From positions 1-15,166 of the forward strand of contig DAOTUB010000289.1 of NCBI GenBank assembly GCA_034437455.1: a DNA stretch of 15,166 bases. The letters run 5' to 3'. Shown here piece after piece: positions 11,152 to 15,166 of the stretch. The position numbers were made by a program, and so were the translations under genes. Every line of letters begins with the position of its first letter. Position 1 is the stretch's first letter. The notes beneath the pieces were generated by a model. The model was not told the DNA's origin. It did no database searches and worked only from the letters and a program-made list of their open reading frames with translations. The DNA comes from DAOTUB01 sp034437455 (lineage in GTDB: Bacteria > Chloroflexota > Anaerolineae > B4-G1).

Positions 11152-11267
11152 GTAGCCGAGGTTTCCATACCTCGCCGGGCTAGCGCGCTATGGAAAGCGC
11201 GGCTACAGTGCAACCGCCCCGAATGATTGAAAAGATACTTCGATTGCGCAATGCTGGGACGTAAGGA
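11152..11267 (+). repeat. REP-like 116-bp repeat A, copy 2
   Basis: Direct copy of 10976-11091 at an offset of 176 bases, 114 of 116 identical (differences near 11198 and 11255). It has the same GTAGCCG...CGGCTAC outer pair and inner CGAGGT stem. It is followed by GGTTCGTCC and unique sequence. Confidence 0.85.
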
Positions 11268-11348
11268 GGTTCGTCCCTCAGGAGTATTGGCTTACAGTGC
11301 CGGTACGCGTTGGTGAGAAGAACGATTCGAAAACGTAGCGAGTTCACG

Positions 11349-12281
11349 ATGAAGATTGAGATTCTTGGAGCCGAATCGCTGGGAGTGCGCGGCCTCTCCT
11401 GTGTGGTGGAGGTCAATGACCGCAAGATCGTCATTGACCCCGGGCTGGCGCTGGGCTACCAGCGCCACGGGTTGCTTCCCCATCCGGCGCAGGCGGCGAT
11501 TGGGGAGCAGGTGCGCCGGAGAATACTGGCGGAGCTTGAGGGCGCTACCGACGTGGTGATGAGCCACTTTCACGGAGATCACGTGCCTCTGCCGAACGCC
11601 AATCCCTATCAGCTTTCGGCCCAGCGGGTAGCGCCGTTCTGCCGCACGGTTCGATTCTGGGCCAAGGGGCCGGAAGGGCTTTCCCACAACATGTCGCGCC
11701 GGAAGGAGTCTCTGCGCGAGGTGTTAGGCAGGGAGCTTCCGAACGCGGAAGGACGAGAGGATGGGCCGCTGGCTTTTTCGCCGGCGGTGCCGCACGGGGA
11801 ACGGCGCGGCAGGCTTGGAAAGGTGATGATGACGCGCATCGAGGGCGAGGATGAGGTTTTCGTACACGGCTCAGACATCCAGCTTCTCGATGGCGAGGCC
11901 GTCTCCTTGATACTGGACTGGCATCCGGACGTCGCGCTGGTCGGCGGGCCGCCTCTCTATCTTTCGTGGCTCTCGTCGAGGCGGAGGAGGGTGGCCTGGG
12001 AGAACGCGCAGCGCCTGGCCCGCCGCGTGGACACATTGATCCTCGATCACCACCTGCTGCGCTGCGAGGAGGGGCTGACCTGGCTGAAGCGCCTGTCGTC
12101 CGAGACGGGTCACAGGGTGATCTGCGCCGCGGATTTTATGCAGCGTCCCCGTCGCCTGCTCGAGGCCCGCCGCGAACAGTTGTACGAGGAGATGGCCGTG
12201 CCCGAAGGTTGGCACGAGGCCTACGCTTGCGGCCAAGCCGATACGCGCCGCTATCGAGATTATAAACCGAGCGATCCATGA
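11349..12281 (+). CDS. MBL-fold metallohydrolase (UPF0282-like)
   Basis: 310 residues from ATG 11349; the open frame extends to TTG 11310, but the family-like start is MKIEILGAESLGVRGL. It holds the metallo-beta-lactamase signature SHFHGDH (72-78) for a dinuclear metal site, preceded by VIDPGLALGYQRHGL (28-42). Later VHGSDIQLLDGE and LILDHHLL provide candidate Asp/His ligands. The start and the PGLALG.R.GL.PH pattern resemble UPF0282 proteins, best known from archaea. The substrate is unknown. The Shine-Dalgarno is weak (GCGAG). It lies 16 bases before the flavoprotein gene and was probably co-transcribed with it. A bacterial copy of a largely archaeal family would suggest transfer, but this is from memory. 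Confidence 0.8.
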   Translation: MKIEILGAESLGVRGLSCVVEVNDRKIVIDPGLALGYQRHGLLPHPAQAAIGEQVRRRILAELEGATDVVMSHFHGDHVPLPNANPYQLSAQRVAPFCRTVRFWAKGPEGLSHNMSRRKESLREVLGRELPNAEGREDGPLAFSPAVPHGERRGRLGKVMMTRIEGEDEVFVHGSDIQLLDGEAVSLILDWHPDVALVGGPPLYLSWLSSRRRRVAWENAQRLARRVDTLILDHHLLRCEEGLTWLKRLSSETGHRVICAADFMQRPRRLLEARREQLYEEMAVPEGWHEAYACGQADTRRYRDYKPSDP

Positions 12282-12297
12282 AGGAGAAAAAAGCAAG

Positions 12298-13659
12298 ATG
12301 ACTGAGCGATTGGTGGTCGTCGGCGGGTGTGCGGCGGGGATGAGCGCGGCGGCGAAAGCGCGGCGCACGAACCCGGACCTGGACATCGTGGCCTACGAAA
12401 GGACGGGCTTTGTGGCGTATGGCGCGTGCGGCCTGCCGTATTACGTCTCGGGCCTGATCGAGAATCACAACACCCTGGTAGTGCGCACGCCGGAGCAGTT
12501 TGCCAAACAGAGGATCGAGGTGCACCTGCATCACGAGGTCACCGGGATCGACACGGCGCGTCGCCGCGTGCGAGTGACCGACCTGGAGAGCGGCGAGACC
12601 CGGGAGGAGGCTTACGACAAACTGGTCATCGCTACCGGCGGGCGGGCGGCTGCGCCAGCGGACGCGCCTGGCTTTGCCCCTGGCGAGCTGAGCGGTGTGT
12701 TCGTCGTGCGCACGGTGGAGGATGGCGTTGCCATCCGCGAGTTCGTCCAGCGCGAGCAGGCGCGGCGCGCGGTCATCGTCGGCGCGGGCTACATCGGCGT
12801 GGAGATGGCGGAGAGCTTTCGCCTGATGGGGCTGGAGACCACCGTCATCGGACGACCGCCGCAGACGCTCAAGCGGTTCGACCCCGAAATGGCTCAGTTC
12901 GTGCAGGACCGGTTGGAGCAGGAAGGCGTGCAACTGTCGCTGGGCGACGAGGTCAAGGCGCTGGAGGGGGACGCGGGAGGGCGGGTGCGCCGGGTCATCT
13001 CCTCGACCGGCGCGTTCGAGGCCGACCTGGTGTTGTTGGCGCTGGGCGTGCTGCCAAATGTGGAGCTGGCGGAGGCGGCGGGCGTGGCGCTGGGCGATAC
13101 GGGGGCCATCGCTGCCGATTCGGGGATGCGCACGAACCTGCCCGACGTTTTTGCCGCCGGCGACTGCGCCGAGGCGTACCATCGCGTCACCGGGCGGGGC
13201 GACTATATTCCGCTCGGCACCACGGCGAACAAGCAGGGGCGCGTGACGGGCACGAACGTGGGCGGCGGAGACGCTACCTTCGAAGGCATCGTCGGCACGA
13301 CCATCACCAAAGCGTTCGAGACCTACGCTGCGTTGGCCGGCCTGGCGGAAAAGGATGCACGGGCGCTGGGCTACAACGTCAGATCCGCGACGATCAAGGC
13401 GCGCAATCGCGCGCATTACTATCCCGGCAACACGCCGGTGCACGTCAAGTTGACCGTGGAGGAGGGGAGCGGGCGCCTGCTGGGCGGGCAGATCATCGGC
13501 GACGAGGGCGCTGGTTTGCGCATCAACGTGCTGGCCGGGGCCTTGCACAGCGGGATGACCGTCGAACAGTTGTCGCGGTTCGACCTGGCCTATATGCCCT
13601 CGATGTCGCCGGTGTGGGACCCGCTGCTCATCGCCGCGAACGTGGCGTTGAAAGGTTAA
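12298..13659 (+). CDS. CoA-disulfide reductase / NADH oxidase-type flavoprotein
   Basis: The 453-residue protein has an N-terminal FAD-binding site (VVVGGCAAGMSAA, 6-18) and the active-site region YGACGLPYYVSG (41-52) with the single redox Cys44 typical of CoA-disulfide reductases. Next are an NAD(P)H site, VGAGYIGVE (161-169), then LLALGVLPN and a FAD-binding FAAGDCAEAYH block. The C-terminal dimerisation domain ends YMPSMSPVWDPLLIAANV, with the Tyr and Trp-Asp-Pro pattern of the family. Reactions in this family include reduction of CoA disulfide, polysulfide or O2 with NAD(P)H. The sequence does not decide among them, and no rhodanese domain is attached. GGAG 7-10 bases before ATG 12298 supports the start. 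Likely role: thiol or persulfide redox balance in an anaerobe. Confidence 0.9.
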   Translation: MTERLVVVGGCAAGMSAAAKARRTNPDLDIVAYERTGFVAYGACGLPYYVSGLIENHNTLVVRTPEQFAKQRIEVHLHHEVTGIDTARRRVRVTDLESGETREEAYDKLVIATGGRAAAPADAPGFAPGELSGVFVVRTVEDGVAIREFVQREQARRAVIVGAGYIGVEMAESFRLMGLETTVIGRPPQTLKRFDPEMAQFVQDRLEQEGVQLSLGDEVKALEGDAGGRVRRVISSTGAFEADLVLLALGVLPNVELAEAAGVALGDTGAIAADSGMRTNLPDVFAAGDCAEAYHRVTGRGDYIPLGTTANKQGRVTGTNVGGGDATFEGIVGTTITKAFETYAALAGLAEKDARALGYNVRSATIKARNRAHYYPGNTPVHVKLTVEEGSGRLLGGQIIGDEGAGLRINVLAGALHSGMTVEQLSRFDLAYMPSMSPVWDPLLIAANVALKG

Positions 13660-13668
13660 TTCAGAGAG

Positions 13669-14922
13669 ATGTCTGCGGTAGACATAGCTGACAGAACGAT
13701 CGGCAGAGTGACAGGCTTCATCGCCCGGCAGAAGCACAACTACCGGGTGGCGATCACGCGCTCGGCGGCGAACAGCTTTTTGCTGAACCTCACCGCGCAG
13801 TACGACTCGATATACACGGTGGGGCTGGGAGCCGACTCGGTCGAGTTGGGGACGGTGAGCAGCATCGGCGGGGGGATCGGCGCCCTCATTTCGATACCGC
13901 TGGGCTGGCTGGTGGATCGCCACGGCATCAAGCGGTTCTATCTGCTCGGCATGGCGCTGCTGGCCGGAGCAGCGTTGACGTATGCCCTGGCGCCCAGTTG
14001 GCAGGTGATCGTCGCCGCCACGATTTTGCTCTCCATCTCGATGAGGTTGACCGGCACCGGTTGTAGCGTGATCTGCGCCGATTCGGTGCACAACGAGGAT
14101 CGGGCGACCGCCCAGAATATTTGCGTCACCTTTGCCTCCATTCTCTCGATGGTCGCCCCCCTGGTCGCCGCCTGGCTGGTCACAGCCTCCGGGGGGCTGA
14201 CCGTCGAGGGTATCCGTCCCCTCTATACCATTCGCTTCGCGGGGTATGTCCTCATCTTTCTCTTCGTGGCCGCTCAGTTGAGGGAACTGAGGGCGACGGA
14301 CATGGCCGAAGTGAGCGCCAACCCCGATTTTATCGGCGATTTCAAGCGGCTCTTCGAAGGCGGGAAGCCACTGAGGAAATGGCTACTCGTCGCTTCCCTC
14401 ACCTGGTTCCCGATGGCCATGACCACTCCTTTTCTCCAACTTTTCGCCCATCAAGCGAAGGGAGCGGATCAATACCTGCTGGGCGTCATGGCCATGGCCA
14501 CGGTCCTGACCCGAGTGCTGTTTGGGATTCCGTTGGGCCGGCTGGCGGACAAGATCGGGCGGAAAAAGGTGATCTATCTGCTCGCGCCGTTATGGTATGC
14601 TTCCTATCTGTTGCTCGTCTTTTCTTCCGGCCCGGTCACGTTGGTTCTGGCAGGAGCGTTGCAGACGTTTTATTTCATCTCTTCTGGCGTCACCGGCGCT
14701 ATGACGCTGGAACTCGTGCCCGTGGAGCGGATGGGAAAATGGAGCGGCGTGATCGGTCTCTTCCGAGGATTGGTCACCGTCCCTGCTCCCATTCTTGGTG
14801 GGCTGGTGTGGGATCATCTGGACCCGGTTTATGTGTTCCTCATCCCCATCGCGGCGGACCTGCTGCTCAAGATCCCTTTGCTGGCCACGATTCCAGAGAC
14901 GCTGGGGACGAGACGCACGTAG
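13669..14922 (+). CDS. MFS transporter
   Basis: A 417-residue membrane protein with about 12 spans. It has two good copies of MFS motif A: PLGWLVDRHGIKRF in the first half and PLGRLADKIGRKKV in the second. An N-terminal cytoplasmic stretch of ~25 residues precedes the first span, and a central loop (RELRATDMAEVSANPDFIGDF) links the halves. Start ATG 13669 lies 9 bases after the flavoprotein stop, with a modest GAGAG Shine-Dalgarno. It is not a close paralogue of the other MFS protein in the window. The substrate is unknown; linkage to the CoA-disulfide-reductase-like gene is the only hint of context. Confidence 0.9.
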   Translation: MSAVDIADRTIGRVTGFIARQKHNYRVAITRSAANSFLLNLTAQYDSIYTVGLGADSVELGTVSSIGGGIGALISIPLGWLVDRHGIKRFYLLGMALLAGAALTYALAPSWQVIVAATILLSISMRLTGTGCSVICADSVHNEDRATAQNICVTFASILSMVAPLVAAWLVTASGGLTVEGIRPLYTIRFAGYVLIFLFVAAQLRELRATDMAEVSANPDFIGDFKRLFEGGKPLRKWLLVASLTWFPMAMTTPFLQLFAHQAKGADQYLLGVMAMATVLTRVLFGIPLGRLADKIGRKKVIYLLAPLWYASYLLLVFSSGPVTLVLAGALQTFYFISSGVTGAMTLELVPVERMGKWSGVIGLFRGLVTVPAPILGGLVWDHLDPVYVFLIPIAADLLLKIPLLATIPETLGTRRT

Positions 14923-14939
14923 AGCAAAATAGTGGCAAA

Positions 14940-15009
14940 TGTAGGTCGGATTTGCTATCCGACCAGCGGCGGTTAGCGTCGGATTGTCCCAATCCGCAAC
15001 CGCCCTACA
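14940..15009. repeat. REP-like cruciform (three-way junction) palindrome
   Basis: TGTAG (14940-14944) pairs with CTACA (15005-15009). Inside are a perfect arm GGTCGGAT (14944-14951)/ATCCGACC (14957-14964) and a second arm of GGCGGTT (14968-14974)/AACCGCC (14998-15004) topped by CGGATTG (14980-14986)/CAATCCG (14990-14996). The compact two-armed plan resembles that of repeat A, although the sequence differs. It could also act as a bidirectional terminator after the MFS gene, but no T-run follows. Confidence 0.75.
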
Positions 15010-15061
15010 TCTGCACCGATTTATTAGAAGATACTAGAAATTGGACTTTGGATAAATTTAC

Positions 15062-15166
15062 ACCCCTATATATGCCGGTTTGAAAATACCAATCCCGTAT
15101 ATATGCGGGTAAAGAAAGGCTTGTCTAGGACTTGAATCCTGAACAGAAAGGCCAAACCCCTATATA
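15062..15166. other. AT-rich edge with spaced TATATATG motifs
   Basis: CCCC/CCCG-TATATATGC motifs begin at 15067 and 15098, and a third (CCCCTATATA) is cut by the window end at 15161. Spacings are 31 and 63 bases. The second is a near palindrome, CCCGTATATATGCGGG. No gene is seen here. It may be an operator/promoter array for a gene beyond the window; too little is visible to call it. Confidence 0.35.

Larger units (their letters stand above)
10980..11348. other. Repeat-filled gap without an intact gene
   Basis: Between the ferredoxin stop and the MBL-fold start, 369 bases hold, in order, repeat A copy 1, a copied gene tail (B2), a 17-base link, repeat A copy 2, and 81 bases (11268-11348) with no clear gene or strong promoter. 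Minus-strand open frames here exist only because the repeats are duplicated. Confidence 0.7.

Noticed and set aside
10976..11267. CRISPR or insertion sequence
   Set aside because: There are only two long copies with internal palindromes and no transposase gene or target-site duplication that I can define, so it is described as a REP-like repeat instead.
11004..11434. Two overlapping minus-strand ORFs with identical ends
   Set aside because: They share sequence only because they lie across the duplicated 116-bp repeat; no start signals or family match.
12327..13691. 454-codon plus-strand frame within the flavoprotein gene
   Set aside because: It is a +2 frame of the CoA-disulfide-reductase-like gene, Arg/Gly-rich, with no motifs or own Shine-Dalgarno.
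12136..14091. 651-codon open frame on the minus strand
   Set aside because: It lies opposite the flavoprotein and MFS genes, both with complete motifs. Its product is His/Arg/Gln-rich low complexity, typical of antisense frames in GC-rich DNA.
15062..15166. CRISPR array or tRNA at the right edge
   Set aside because: Motif copies are too short and unequal for CRISPR repeats, and the TTGAATCC segment near 15132 lacks a tRNA cloverleaf partner.

Overview
The window is GC-rich (about 60% by eye), densely packed and almost entirely transcribed on the + strand. The gene mix fits an anaerobic bacterium: an Mrp/NBP35 ATPase, NifX-like proteins, DUF5320 proteins, an IscU-like scaffold, a C-GCAxxG-C-C protein, a PDO-type oxidoreductase and a CoA-disulfide reductase-like enzyme. 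Chloroflexota is my best guess from recalled family distribution and from the REP-like intergenic palindromes. No rRNA or tRNA is present to confirm it.

Layout. Positions 1-96 hold the tail of an unidentified gene. Positions 97-398 are intergenic and carry a near-consensus sigma70 promoter overlapped by an inverted repeat, probably the operator of the PadR-type regulator that follows (399-779). The run downstream reads as a metallocofactor/Fe-S assembly and redox island: DUF364-like protein (766), Mrp/NBP35 ATPase with an N-terminal MIP18 domain (1535), CGGC-domain protein (2639), three tandem DUF5320-type Gly/Arg-rich proteins behind identical ideal Shine-Dalgarno sequences (3101, 3383, 3694), two NifX/NifB-like proteins with coiled-coil tails (4205, 4796), a MobB-like GTPase with an added 4Fe-4S motif (5322) and an IscU/NifU-like scaffold (6032). 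Then comes a C-GCAxxG-C-C family protein whose first conserved cysteine is encoded by in-frame TGA (6533-6970), a probable selenoprotein. A 41-codon CxxC ORF (6971) and a third NifX-like gene (7113) follow.

From 7544 the content is mixed. It includes an MFS transporter, a three-domain PDO-thioredoxin fusion (8889), a SAM methyltransferase (9922), a small coiled-coil protein (10616) and an eight-cysteine ferredoxin (10773), the last three overlapping one another. Positions 10976-11267 hold a duplicated 116-bp palindromic repeat with a copied gene tail trapped between the copies. After it lie an MBL-fold hydrolase (11349), a CoA-disulfide-reductase-like flavoprotein (12298) and a second MFS transporter (13669). 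The right edge has a cruciform REP-like element (14940-15009) and an AT-rich stretch with spaced TATATATG motifs.

Working model (inference): PadR senses a metal, redox or small-molecule signal and controls a set of proteins that bind, carry and insert Fe-S or Mo/W-type cofactors. These would be the Mrp ATPase and IscU-like scaffold for cluster handling, the NifX-like proteins as cofactor carriers, the DUF5320 proteins as partners linked through similar tails, and MobB for pterin cofactor maturation. The Sec protein, PDO-thioredoxin fusion and ferredoxin would supply electrons or thiol chemistry. The best candidates for novelty are the Sec-encoding gene missed by standard gene calling, the shared tails joining NifX-like and DUF5320 proteins, and the repeat-driven rearrangement after the ferredoxin gene.
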